Made by a program: the position numbers and the translations under genes
Shown: positions 48,438 to 58,930 of the stretch, in pieces
Numbering within the stretch: the stretch's first letter is position 1
How the letters are laid out: every line of letters begins with the position of its first letter
Notes under the pieces: model-generated
What the model was told of the DNA's origin: nothing
Databases searched by the model: none
What the model saw: only the letters and a program-made list of their open reading frames with translations
DNA from: Stomorhina lunata
Taxonomy: Eukaryota; Arthropoda; Insecta; Diptera; Rhiniidae
Assembly: GCA_933228675.1 (NCBI GenBank)
Contig: OW121741.1
Coordinates: 22,286,901 to 22,350,900 of the forward strand
DNA length: 64,000 nucleotides
Reading direction: 5' to 3'

Positions 48438-49055
48438 ATAGCTGGAAAACACTTACAAATATCCTAAGTAATAAATATGAACTCCCTAAATATCTTTTCC
48501 CACACAAATGCAAATTTAAACTAAATTTTTTGCCCCCCGGACTTCAAACTATATCTTTCCTTAAAAAACTCTTTTGCCTTTTCATTTGATGTTTGCTCTT
48601 CTTGTTGTTGTTGTTGAAAGCATTTAAGTTTAATTTAAAATATTTATTTAAATTGTTTATTTTATTCAATTGGATTTATTCATAAATTCTAATTCTATTT
48701 GTAAAAAACTTTTTATTATTCTAAATATTCAAAAAAAGCAACAAAACAAAAATAAATCCAGGTGTTGCGAAATCTGGAAGGTTTTATGAGTAATGCCATA
48801 AAACGAGTTAAAGTAATTAAATTTAATGACATTCACTTTAATTACGATTTGTTAATAATTGAATTATATTTTTGCACTCGAAATGAAAATGATTAAATAA
48901 TGGAGTATTGGTTATAACAGGGGTGGCCACGCATGTGAGCAATAAGAGCCGTTATAGTAAAGATTTGTATAAGAACAGGGTGATTGAAAACTGCATTTCG
49001 CAGTAGGAGCTTACTCGTAACTAGAGCCATGTCAACAGACTCTAGTTTATCTGGA
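48438..49055. other. unique AT-rich sequence
   Basis: Contains a CTTGTTGTTGTTGTTG run near 48600. No gene or repeat recognised. Confidence 0.55.
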
Positions 49056-49329
49056 ATTTGTAATCGTTGGTCTCATGTAGAAAGGTCTAACTCGCAAATT
49101 TGAAAGTTTACAGGAGCAGGTAAAAACGGATTTAAAACGGTAATTGAAGCATTTTAAAGTTTTTTTCATGCAGGTTATTTTTAAAATGAAGGACGAATTT
49201 GGTTTTAAATTTGTATTTTTAAATATATAAAAAAATAAATTGAGATAGAGCTTTTTGTAGTCTCATTTAAGAGCACAAATGTAGCTTAGGGCTTTTTTCT
49301 GTAGCTATTAAAAAAATAATGTATATTAA

Positions 49330-50026
49330 TTAAAGCTTTTCATAGTGAATGTTTTCTATAGAAAGCTTTCGATAGAGAAAGTTTTCTAAAGGAAAGCTTT
49401 TTATGGTGAATGTTTTCTATAGAAAGCTTTCGATAGAGAAAGCTTTCTATAGGAAAGCTCTTGATAGTCAATGTTTTCTGTATGAAATCTTTCGTTAGCG
49501 AATATTCTTTCGAAACGAAAGTTTTCTTTCTATTGGAAAGCTTTTGATATTTAAAGTTTGACATCCAATTTGTTCTTTATGAAATTTTTCGATATTCAAA
49601 GTTTTATTTAGAAATTTAAAAGTTTTCTATAGAAAATCTTCCGATATCGAAAGTTTATTATAGAAAGCCTTTCGACATCGAAAGTTTTATATGGAAAATC
49701 CTTAGTGTTGGCACTTCTTTAATGGAAAGCTTTCGTTGTGGAATGTTTTTAGTAAAAATCTTTGGATATTATAACTAACTTAGGAAATCTGTTGATATAA
49801 AGAGTTTTCTATTAGAAATATTTTGACGACAAAAATTTTTATTATAAATCTTCGAAGCTATTGTATATTTTATATAGGAAATCTTTTCTTTTAGAATTCT
49901 TTTGATATTTAATGCTTTTAATTGAAAGCTTTTTACATCAAAAGTTGCCTATAGAAAAGCTTTTGATATTCAAAGATTTTTAAAGAAAAGTTTATTAAAA
50001 GAAATCTTTCAATATCGAAAGTTATA
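49330..50026 (+). repeat. diverged 31/61-bp repeat related in style to the 31-bp satellite
   Basis: Units contain TTTTCTATAGAAAGCTTTCG and GATAGAGAAAG. GTGAATGTTTTCTATAG recurs at 49345 and 49406 (61 bp, about two 31-bp units). It decays to the right and continues weakly after the mariner at 51325-51600. Minus-strand frame 49340-49564 is a repeat product. Confidence 0.65.
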
Positions 50027-50028
50027 TA

Positions 50029-51322
50029 CTGGGTGTTTTTTTTAGAGGTATAGAACTTCGAATTGAAATAAAACACAAGAAAATCGTTTTAATGTCCATC
50101 AATTTGGCTTTATTGGAAGGATAATTTTATGCCATTAATGTTTAAATATGATTTCGGGCATGTGGCCGCCGCGGCTGGCTCGAATAAAGCCAATTCTACA
50201 GGTCCAATTTTCAACTACTTTTTCGAGCATATGGGGCCGTATGTTGGCAATAACGCCACGAATGTTGGCTTCCAAGTCCCCTAACGTTTCTGGTTTGTTG
50301 GCGTAGACGAGCGACCCCAAAGAAAATAATCCAGTGGTGTCAAATCGCACGATCTTGGTGGCCAATTGACAGGTCCATTCCGCGAAATTATGCGCTCATC
50401 GAATGTTTCCTTCAATAAATCAATTGTGACGTGCGCTGTGTAGCATGTAGCGCCGTCTTGTTGGAACCACAACTCATCCACATTCATGCCATCCAATTGG
50501 GGAACAAAATAGTCGGTTATCATGGCTCTATGCCGGTCTCCATTTATGGTAACTGACTCTCCAGCATTATTTCGGAAGAAGTATGGCCCAATGACTCCAC
50601 CAGCCCATAGAGCACACCAAACAGTCAGTTTTTGTGGATGTAATGGCGTCTCAAGGGTCTCATGTGGATTCTCTTCACTCCAAACGCGGCAATTTTGCTT
50701 GTTGACGTAGCCATTCAACTAAAAATGAGCCTCATCACTGAACAAAATTTTGCGATGAAAATCAGAATCGAGATCAATCTCATTTTCGGCCCATACACCA
50801 AAATCACGACGCATTGCATGGTCTCGCGGCTTTAATTCTTGCACAAGCTGGATCTTGTAAGGTCGCAAGCCAAGATCTTTGCGCAAAATCTTCCATAAAG
50901 TTGATGGACAAAGCTCCAATTGCTGTGCACGGTGGCGAATCGATTCATTCGGGTCCTCTTCAACACTTTGCTCTACAGGGGCAATTGTTTCTTCGGTGCG
51001 CACTGTTCGACGTCGCTGCGGATGCGTATTATCACATAGAGTAAACGTAGTGCGAAAACGATCCATGGTTAACCGAATTAATTGCTCTGATGGACGATTA
51101 TGTCGACCATAAAATGGACGGAGCTTGCGGTAAACTTCGCGAACTGAACCATTATTTTCGAAATAAATTTGCACGATTTGCAAGCGTTGTTCTTTTGTCA
51201 ACCTGTTCATGATGAAATGGCAAACCAAACTAAATATTAATCACTTGACAGCTGACAAAATGGCCGCCAGTTAAAAAAGTGATGCCAACTTAAAGTTCTA
51301 TACCTCAATAAAAAACACCCGA
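50029..51322 (-). mobile_element. mariner/Tc1-superfamily transposon, 1294 bp, inactive
   Basis: Left end CTGGGTGTTTTTTTTAGAGG then TATAGAACTT. The right end, read in reverse, gives TCGGGTGTTTTTTATTGAGG then TATAGAACTT, i.e. imperfect inverted repeats of about 30 bp. Both are flanked by TA (50027-50028 and 51323-51324), the target duplication of this superfamily. It encodes a broken transposase on the minus strand and is inserted in the diverged 31/61-bp repeat. Confidence 0.92.
50135..51210 (-). pseudogene. mariner/Tc1-type DDE transposase, broken by a stop and a frameshift
   Basis: The transposase would cut and rejoin the element at its inverted repeats. The reading starts at the ATG of MNRLTKEQRLQIV (51210). 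An upstream in-frame TTG at 51228 could add six residues but is unlikely as a start in a fly. An N-terminal helix-turn-helix region (about residues 5-50) precedes the DDE domain. First catalytic Asp is in ILFSDEAHF (about residue 159), second in WFQQDGAT and third in WPPRSCDLTPLDYF. By hand count 36 residues separate the second and third Asp, not the 34 of classic mariner. Breaks: an in-frame TAG at 50719-50721 just after the first catalytic motif, and a frameshift at about 50311-50319, consistent with a deletion of about 10 bases, after DYFLWG. The last part resumes as SLVYANKPETLGDL and ends at 50135. Total about 350 codons, normal for the superfamily. Confidence 0.9.
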
Positions 51323-51324
51323 TA

Positions 51325-51600
51325 TAAGATTTTTAGATAATGGCAGTTTTGTATTGTCCTATGCTCCACTGGGAGTCAAGGATAGCAGAAGAAGAAGAAA
51401 TTTTTTATTGAAGAGTTTTTTATGTTTTATGTTTTTAGTAGAAGCATATTTAAAGTTACCTATAGGAAATCGTTTGATATTGAAAGTTTTCTATAGGAAG
51501 TTTTTCTATCCGAAATATTTTGTCGACAAAAGTTTTATATAAGAAAGCATTAAATATGAAACCGAAAGCTTTAAGATTCGAAAGCTTTCTATTATTTATA
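51325..51600 (+). repeat. continuation of diverged 31/61-bp repeat right of mariner
   Basis: GATATTGAAAGTTTTCTATA, GGAAGTTTTTCTATCC and TTCGAAAGCTTTCTATT motifs match the left part. The repeat was one block before the mariner inserted. Confidence 0.55.
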
Positions 51601-51836
51601 GACGTAACAATACGTAATTTGGCAAGATAGAGCTTTCAAAAAATATATTTATTTTTAGAAATAAGTTAGGGCTTTTTAGAAAATCACTTGAATGAACGCT
51701 TTTTTTGATAAAATTGTCTTAAGTTTTTGTGTGAACGTGTATTTGCTTTAAATGCATTGGAATCACAAAAAAAAATCAATTTCGAAAAAAATGTGAGTTA
51801 GGGCCTTTCTACATGAGACCGACGGTATACAAATAA

Positions 51837-53260
51837 ATTAACCCTTTCTCAGCCTATCCGATATTTCGATTCGGCCTGAAAAACCTTAGACTGATTATGT
51901 AGATTATGTGAGGTATTTGGCTGTAGGTCTTTGGAGTAGTTTCCGAAGCCTACATGATTATGGGGTCGAGAGCCATTGATGTAGATGTCAATAATTTAAC
52001 GGAAGTTCCACGAAGTTGCTCATCAATGAAAAAGGGACTGTATCGCCTCTTTCTTGCGTGAGATGAAGTGTCAATATTAGCCTAGAGTGGTAAAGATTTA
52101 GCTGAAGAAATCAAAGCGTCATCAGATTTGTTTATTATTGTCACTTTTGCATTCTCATCAGTGTCAGGGTGAGGGTCTTGCTCAAAAATCTTTTGAAAAT
52201 AGTATCTTACATATGCATGCTCTAGGGCGGAGCCGTCCAGCTCTACTGCACAATGTGCGAACTTTTCAAAAGAGCTTTTGAGCTTTTACACCGACACACT
52301 ATGAATAAGTGAGACGCAACTACGTCACGCTCATACTTCGTCTTTTCGAAGTCAGCACTGCCATATTATATGAGGATTGCTTGAATATATGAAGAAAAAC
52401 GTAAATCTGGCAGCACTGACCGTTAGAGCTTTCAAAGCTGTTTACTACTAATGCAAATATTAATGTATGTGTTTTTGGACCGGTCTACTCTAGAGGCTAA
52501 CAAATCTTTTTCTCACAGATTTTTACGCTCCCAAGTGTACCAAGAAGCTACTTATTAAAGTTACCTTACAAGGACTGTATCGACTCTTTCTTGCGTTAGA
52601 TTTTTCTGAATAAACCTTAGGAGCATCAGTTTTTTCTTTCCATTGTCTGCATCATCGTCAGTGTCTGGGAAAAAGGCCTTTCTTACAAAGCTTTTTGCTT
52701 GGTATTGTAATGAAGCGATTTCCTACTGACCCTAATCCATCAGAACAGAAGGGACTGTAGTCTCTTACATATGCTCTTCAGATTCCAGAAGGTCTTTCTC
52801 ACAAAGCTTAATTTTTTAATGAACAGATTTCCATGTTCCCCAGTGGAACATTAACACAAATTACTTCCAGAATTCGAATTATTTCTTTATATACAAACAT
52901 TAGGAAGCTCTGGGATTCGAGGTGTCTTGATAACGACTTGGCACGACTTGATTGTAAAGATTTATCTGAAGAAACCGAATAAGCATTAGCTTTTTTTCCA
53001 TTGTCACGTCAGCATCCTCGTCAGTGTCTGGGAAAAGGTCTTTCGTACAAAGCGTTTTGCTTTGTTTTGTAATGAAGAGATTTCCCACTCACCCAAGTCC
53101 CCACTGCAACACAAATCACTTTTATAATTGAAATAACTTGTCACTTTATAGATTTCATATGGATATCATTAAGTAAAAACATTAGGAAGCTGTTGGATTC
53201 AAGGAGTCTTGATAAGGACTGCGATTTCCATCTTCCTTATCCAACCGAACATCTTACTCA
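51837..53260 (+). repeat. three degenerate long-period repeats (about 380-540 bp apart)
   Basis: Shared words recur in order. GGACTGTATCG.CTCTTTCTTGCGT lies near 52030 and 52570. TCATCAGTGTC / TCGTCAGTGTC is near 52160, 52665 and 53020, followed by GGTCTTTC and AAAGC.TTTTGCTT. CATTAGGAAGCT.TGGGATTC-like text is at 52900 and 53180. The 62-codon minus-strand frame at 52900-53088 lies in a repeat and is not recognised. Origin unknown. Confidence 0.6.
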
Positions 53261-53304
53261 TCCAACCGACCATCTTCTTCACTTCTTATGCTGCTAAGTT
53301 TATT

Positions 53305-53440
53305 TGTTATACATCGACGGCGTGTTAATGCTGTAGAAATTTATGTTTACCGCGACAGGGCAACAGGGGCTCGAACCCCGGCAGAATATGATATGTTATG
53401 CTTAGCAGTCGACGTGCTAAACAACTAAGCCGCAGCACCT
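53305..53440 (-). mobile_element. tRNA-derived SINE copy with A and B boxes (internally deleted)
   Basis: On the minus strand: GGCTTAGTTGTTTAGCACG (A-box region, around 53414-53432), CGACTGCTAAGCATAACATA, then the B box GGGGTTCGAGCCCC around 53366-53379. A short tail carries the TTAACACGCCGTCGATGTA end motif of copy 1 near 53310. Most of the body is missing. It is a tRNA-related pol III unit, not a functional tRNA gene. Confidence 0.7.
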
Positions 53441-53920
53441 TTTCGTTGAATTGACTCAGGATGGAATAAGTAAAGTCTTAGCTCATTAATAATCCCATTA
53501 GAAAACACTAGTAAGCCTTTAAGAGCTCCTCAAAAAAAAAAAAATAATAAATTTTTTCTACTAAATTTTAATTAATGAGAGTTTAATGCTCGATTTAATC
53601 GATAGTTTCATAAATACAACCACATACACACACACATTTCTCAAAATCGTAGACTAATTCATTTGACTGACTGCCAATTTATTTAATGGCATGAGAGAGT
53701 CTCAGCGATATGATACGTGTGTGTCTGTATGTGTTTTTGTCTTTTGTTCATTAAAAAGGATTTTCCCAGAGCTTTTTGCAAGGCTTTGGCACATTTCAAG
53801 GCATATTTGGCAAACATAAACCAATTTACGGCATAAAATTATTTAAAATGGCGTCTGGACAAATATTGCTGGCAGAAACTACTACTACTACTACTTACAA
53901 TCTCGCATCTACTTGTGATT
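53441..53920. other. unique sequence
   Basis: AT-rich, with ACATACACACACACATT near 53620, GTGTGTCTGTATGTG near 53715 and an ACTACTACTACTACT run near 53880. A 63-codon plus-strand frame is not recognised. Confidence 0.5.
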
Positions 53921-54419
53921 ACCCAGCTAGCAATTTAATGATTGTTAATATTATCCCAGCAAAATGAGTTAAATCATCCTAGCAAAATGAGTCTTTTGGG
54001 ATTCGTATAGGTGATCAAAAACTGATTGATCAGCTTGGTGATCTAAAAAAGATTCCAAAAAGACTCCTTAAAACGCTTAGAAAACGACAAGTTTACAAAA
54101 GCACAAACAATTCTTGAAGAATGTGTGCAGTCAAAATCTTATAGTGCAAATGAACCTAATACAACTGTTTTTTATGTTATTTTAATCAGTTTGGTAATCA
54201 AAAAAGACCACAAAAAGACTCAGAAAACACCTTGAAAGCGACTGTTTGAAAGCAGAATGTGTGCAATAAATTTGGTGATCAAAAAAGTGTACAAAAAGAC
54301 TCATAGACGCTAAGCAAGCGACTAGTTTAAAATAGCACAAAAAATCTTTTAAAATGTGCGTAATATAACTATTTTTAGGTGATAAGAAAATGCCACAAAA
54401 GGACTCGTATCTGATTATG

Positions 54420-54590
54420 GGTAATGTGGCTTAGTTGGTTAGTACGTCGACTACTAAGCAAAACATTTCATATTCAGCAGCCTAGGTTCGATCCTCGGTC
54501 TGGGCAACACCAATTTCTGTAATTATTAATGCAACTTCACTGTTCTAAAAATAGATATACTGTGTTGAGTAATGAAAAGCTTTTTTGTTG
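54420..54590 (+). mobile_element. tRNA-derived SINE with A and B boxes
   Basis: A box TGGCTTAGTTGGT at 54427-54439, shared CGACTACTAAGCAAAACATT, B box GGTTCGATCCT at 54485-54495, then ACACCAATTTCTGTAATTAT, which matches the start of the body in copy 1 (reverse complement near 6690). The body is truncated. It is nested in the TIR element. Confidence 0.7.
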
Positions 54591-54605
54591 CAAATCTAGC
54601 AAAAT

Positions 54606-54957
54606 GTGTGCAGTCATATTCTAATCAGTAAAACGAGTCATTAAAGACTTGTTTTGAAGAGTCGCATGCATGGTACCATTTTCTCAGACAAAAATATCAT
54701 TTTTGACTCATAAGTGATATCATAAATGATCATTTTAATCGTGCAGTGAAGTCAAAAAAGACTCATATTTGATTAAAATTGTGTGCAGTCATATTCTAAG
54801 CAGCAAAACGAGTCATTAAAGACTCGTTTTGAAGAGTCGCATGCATGGTACCATTTTCTCACACAAAAAGATCATTTTTGACTCATTAGTAATATCATAA
54901 ATGATCATTTTAATCGTGCAGTGAAGTCAAAAAAGACTCATATTCGATTAAAATTTT
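54606..54957 (+). repeat. two-copy tandem duplication, 175-bp period
   Basis: GTGTGCAGTCATATTCTA occurs at 54606 and 54781. The two copies share GAGTCGCATGCATGGTACCA, TAAATGATCATTTTAATCG and AAGTCAAAAAAGACTCATAT with few differences. Confidence 0.9.
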
Positions 54958-54976
54958 TCAAAATTGCTAACTGGGT

Positions 54977-55830
54977 ACTAATACTAAAAATGAGATGATG
55001 GTGAAGAGGAAAAACGAAGAATTTTCCTCTTAAATGTCTGAAAAAAAAAATTCGATGTTTTGCAATGCCTTTAATAAGCTTATGTAAAGTATAGGAAGGA
55101 AGAAATTGAAGGAAGAAAGCGAAGAGAGGAGGAACATTAAAAGAAAATGCCTAGTAATCAAAATATAGGAGAATTTTGCAAAACAGGGGGAGAGAAAATT
55201 AGGGGAACAAAATGATTTGAAAATGAAAAAGCCAAAAGACAAAAAGGAACGCTTGGTAAAACATGGGAGTAGGGAAATTGCAGAAAAATATCAAAATATG
55301 TTTTTTAATACCAAATTTTTCTTTTGTACACTTTATTTTAAGCCACACTGTCTTACTATGTTCATTTGTATTTATGAATTTGCCTGCGTGTTGGTATAAG
55401 TTTTCCTGTGTCTTTTTATATATTTAAGTAATAACAGTCTTGTTAATGATGATTACATTAACATTTATGAGTCCGTCTCAACTCGAGTCGACTCTATATA
55501 TATTATATATATATATATCTTCGACTGATTCTGAAAATGTGTATTTTAATTTTGTTTTACATGTCTAATGAGTGGGAGGAGGAGTAAATATTTATTGTAG
55601 GTCTTATGGATGGATGTCTATTAAATGGCAATTAAATGCTTAATTTGTGTTTCTGAAAAATTTGTTATTAAACTGTTATTGCCTGAGCGTTAAATTGAAG
55701 TTTGGTAAAAAAAATTAGGTGTGAGTGAAAAGGGCACACAAATTAAGATAAAAAGAGACAGAAACCTTTACAAAAATAATGGTGAAGACTTTGTTTATTT
55801 AGAAGACGTGAAGATGGAACTCAATCAGGT
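54977..55830. other. unique sequence
   Basis: Purine-rich stretch near 55090-55250 and a TATATATTATATATATATAT run near 55495. Two overlapping 60-70-codon frames on opposite strands are not recognised. Confidence 0.5.
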
Positions 55831-56757
55831 TTAATAGGTGGTCAAAATTAAAATTTTTGAAAGGTACATGATCTTTGACAGTTTCTGGGGTACTTAATTA
55901 ACCACGCATTTCTCTTAAACTGACCTTTGGCAGTTCCTGGGGTACTTAAATAACCAAGCTTAGTTGTATTTATCGAAAACGGCTCTAACGATTTTGATAA
56001 AATTTGGACAGTGGGTACATTTTTTGATGTATAGGTCGAGTAAGAAGGTACTTTTGGAACCTTTGCCTCTAAGAGGGTAAAAACGAATAAAAAGTCGAAA
56101 AAATCGAAAATGCTATATCTACTAAAGTAATAGGCATAGAAACAAAATTTAAATCATGTTTTAAATAGCTGTTAAAATAAGCGGACAGGTGTTTGGTACT
56201 TTTTTCAATCTTTGCCCGATAGGGGGTAAAAAAGGGTGAAAATAGTTTTGTTGGTACCATTTTTAAGCCACTCTTATCTTTTGAACCAAACAATATAGAA
56301 TTTTGTAATGCAACCAATAAATGTGAGAAAAACATTGAACACGTATTTGGTACTTTTTTGATTTCGGTGGCCAAAATGGGTAAATAAGGGATAAAATGAT
56401 AACACCTCATGAAGTAATATGAATAGGAACAATACGTTAACTGCGTTTTTATAAAAAGTACCGAATTCAATTGGTACTAAGTACCAAATATGGATATGTA
56501 ATTTTTTAGAAATTAGGGATAAAAGGGGGAAAAAATTGGTAATGTTATAACTTTTAAACAAATGAATGTTTTTCTGTCTGTATGCCCATTATAGAATAGT
56601 AAACTATGTTGTTGCGCATGAGACGACAAATGTTTCTAATTGGTAATTTTCGTTACTCGTTCTATGTCGGTATGACCAATTTCCAAGATTATTCATATTA
56701 AACTATCGAAATGCTTATCATAAAGCTCCGAGCAAGGCTCGGTCGCCCAGGTACTGA
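55831..56757 (+). mobile_element. Helitron-like non-autonomous element, second copy
   Basis: Contains CGAAAACGGCTCTAACGATT and TTGATAAAATTTGG (about 55975-56010), wording I associate with insect Helitron-like elements. A block follows that is homologous to 19840-20164, then one monomer of the 132-bp repeat family (GTTGTTGCGCATGAG, near 56610). A perfect hairpin CCGAGC-AAG-GCTCGG lies at 56728-56742. Eleven bases later comes CTGA (56754-56757), matching the hairpin plus CTRR layout of Helitron 3' ends. The host base after CTGA is A rather than the usual T. The minus-strand 133-codon frame is not recognised. The left boundary is uncertain. Confidence 0.5.
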
Positions 56758-56784
56758 ACTATAATAGGGATTTGATAAAGTTAA

Positions 56785-56950
56785 TGTACTCTGTTTAGCA
56801 GGTTAGTCATCCGCCTGGCATACTCGAGGTCCCAAGTTCGATCCCCGGCCAGACCCTCTTAAAAAAATTAAAAATTTTCAAAAAAAAGCGGTTCACCTCA
56901 TAACTCAGCTAGCCACTGGTTATTGAGTATTAGGCTATGTAAAACCTCTC
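56785..56950 (+). mobile_element. tRNA-like SINE fragment, second family
   Basis: TTTAGCAGGTTAGTCATCCG resembles an A box, and AGTTCGATCCCC (about 56835-56846) a B box, with CGGCCAGACC after it. The arms do not fold as a tRNA (no matching acceptor stem), and A-rich sequence follows. The text differs from the SINEs at 53.4 and 54.4 kb. Confidence 0.5.
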
Positions 56951-57496
56951 TAACCAATGCGTTTGCCATTCACAGCCGGCGTTAAAATGTAGCTTCTTTT
57001 CAATGAGTCTAAAAATAGAATCGAATGTAGCTCTTTGTCTAAAAGAGGTACCCGTTGTTCCAATTGGAATGTTGTCGATGGCTTCGATGGCCTTTTTGAA
57101 TTGTGATAATAAAGACCATTGAGAAGTGTCTAAGCCGAAAAATTGTTGTTGCTGGAGATTTTAATATTCTTGGCTACGTCATTCCAGCCATACAACTTCA
57201 GAAGGCCAATATAATGAGCGCTCAATCACTTCGCAATTCAAATGGATAGACTGTTCGGCCAACGTACCTTCATAATCATCTTTTTTAAAAGAATCATTCG
57301 CAGTGTCGAAAAGGTTCAGTAAACGACCGACCAATACCTATATGACGGCGAAATAGAAGATTTGCCTAAAAAGCCTTAGACCTTGAGAGTGTGCGGTCTG
57401 AGGCCTATAACTGTACAAAATTTAACTGATCCAAGGATGAACGATCATAGAATGCGACATGACTTCGCTGAATGGACTCTTGAATAGTATATGCTT
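56951..57496. other. unique sequence
   Basis: Higher GC than its surroundings, but no recognisable frame. Could be decayed transposon sequence. Confidence 0.4.
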
Positions 57497-57810
57497 TAAG
57501 AGAAGTAATATTCAGACAAATACTGTCCATACAATTGTATATATTGTATATAGGAATTGGGTTACCTTCTCTGGAACGAGATAAGAGGAGTAGAGAGGTT
57601 GAAGATGGTGTATAGGACATATAAAGCTTTATATGATTCAACACTGTAATTGCACGCTATGTCCATTTTTATAACAGTGAAGTAGCGCCATCTATTTTTA
57701 GCTTGCAATAATTTTATTACTTTTACATCGGCAGCGTCTTAAAGCTGTAAGGCCGATGGAGGTGATTTATAATCTTAATAGAAATTAAAAATTACAGAAA
57801 TTTCTGGATA
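57497..57810 (-). mobile_element. SINE-family body fragment, copy 3 (no tRNA head)
   Basis: Shares with copies 1 and 2: GGAATTGGGTTACCTTCTCT, ATATAAAGCTTTATATGATT, GTGAAGTAGCGCCATCT, TTTTACATCGGCAGCGTCTT, GCCGATGGAGGTGATTTATA and ATAGAAATTAAAAATTACAG in the same order (plus-strand wording). The tRNA-like head is missing. The 79-codon minus-strand frame here is not a gene. Confidence 0.55.
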
Positions 57811-58140
57811 AATGGTTAGGATAACAAACAAAATTGACAAATTTGTGACTATTTAAATGCATATCGAGAAAGCCACTGCTTAGGGCAGATTTCTGCCTTG
57901 CCTTGTCAACGTTTGGAACGGCGTGCGGTGAATGTTGATGATTGTCAAATTATTTTGGACTACAGCTCATGGTTTTAGGGCATGGTCACCTCAAGTATAG
58001 GTTGTATCAACTTTCCACCAAGATTTACATATTTGACCCCATTATAATTTTTCTTGAGGTTTTTCTTAAGTAACGGTCATCGAAGCCAGCAGGGAAAAAT
58101 TCGGTAATATCTTACTCACAAATTTAAACATACGAAGCGC
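57811..58140. other. unique sequence
   Basis: No repeat or gene recognised. Confidence 0.5.
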
Positions 58141-58930
58141 CTAATGAAAGGCCCTTTTGTTACAATCTGAACCAGAACCTAAAATATAATCTGAACTTAA
58201 ACCCGATATACTTTCTGATCTAAAGAATGTATCAAAATCTGTATAAAAACCGGAACTGCAACTTGTACTTGAACCTGAAAAGATGAATTTTGAATTTGAG
58301 CTGTTCGTGCTTTATAAGATAATCTAAACTAGGACTAAACAAGATCTTGAAAGAATTGTATTAGAATCTGAATCGCAAACCCTGAGCTGGACTAGAACCG
58401 GAACTTCAACATGAATAATAATCTTAAATCGAAACTAAAGTTAGACCTAAACTAAAACCTGAGCTACTTTTCTAACTAGAAGGTGCTGCTAAACCTTAAT
58501 TCAAATGAAATAAAACTTGAATTTGAACCCGGGATACTTTCTGATCTAGAAGATGCATCAAAACATATAGAAAAACCACAACTACAACTTAAACTGGAAC
58601 CTAATAAAATTTAACTTAAGCAAAAGCTACTTTCTGATTTAGTAGATGCCCTTAAATAGGACTGAACTTGATCTTGTAGCACGAACCCGGAACTACAACT
58701 CGAGCTACAACTTAAACTAGATCCTTGAAAACCTGAATTAGAACATGAAAAGTATAAATCGATCTTCCAACTGTATTGGAACCTGAAGGAAGTCTGAATT
58801 CCTACTGGCTCCAATACAGTTGGAAGATGGCAGATGGAGATGGCCTTAAAGGAGAATCTGAATTAATAACTGAACGAGTAGTCAAATCGGAACCAAATAT
58901 AGGCTAAACTTAAATCGGAAATACAACTTT
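58141..58930 (+). repeat. degenerate GAACCTGAACT-type minisatellite
   Basis: Irregular words such as CCTGAACTAAAACC and CTTGAACCTG, overlaid by a longer repeat: TACTTTCTGATCTA and AGA.TG.ATCAAAA near 58208 and 58538, and weaker near 58465 and 58627. A 67-codon serine-rich minus-strand frame (58611-58814) is a product of this repeat. Confidence 0.7.
58762..58828. other. 22-bp near-perfect hairpin
   Basis: 58762-58783 and 58807-58828 are reverse complements at 21 of 22 positions (ATCTTCCAACTGTATTGGA shared), with a 23-base loop. It lies in the degenerate minisatellite, but neither arm is a plain copy of that repeat. Confidence 0.65.

Larger units (their letters stand above)
49056..51836. mobile_element. 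segment bounded by ~45-bp inverted repeats, host of a mariner insertion
   Basis: Left end: TTTGTAATCGTTGG then TCTCATGTAGAAAGG and TCTAACTCGCA (about 49057-49095). Right end, reverse complement of about 51791-51834: TTTGTATACCGTCGG, TCTCATGTAGAAAGG and CCCTAACTCACA. Most positions match, with a few substitutions and single-base gaps. Between them lie diverged ~31/61-bp repeats (49330-50026 and 51325-51600) and the mariner-type element. Without that insertion the unit would be about 1.5 kb. No transposase of its own and no target duplication are recognised. Confidence 0.5.
53921..54976. mobile_element. 1.06-kb non-autonomous TIR element with internal repeats
   Basis: Left end (T)ACCCAGCTAGCAATTT (53920-53936). 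The right end in reverse complement is (T)ACCCAGTTAGCAATTTT (ending 54977), so the termini match over about 17 bases with one change. The interior holds degenerate GTGATCAAAAA..GACTC units (54010-54370), a nested SINE (about 54420-54590) and a near-perfect tandem duplication (54606-54957). No transposase. No clear target duplication, so the superfamily is not assigned. Confidence 0.6.

Noticed and set aside
56785..56860. True tRNA gene
   Set aside because: A and B box-like motifs are present, but the acceptor and T stems do not pair.
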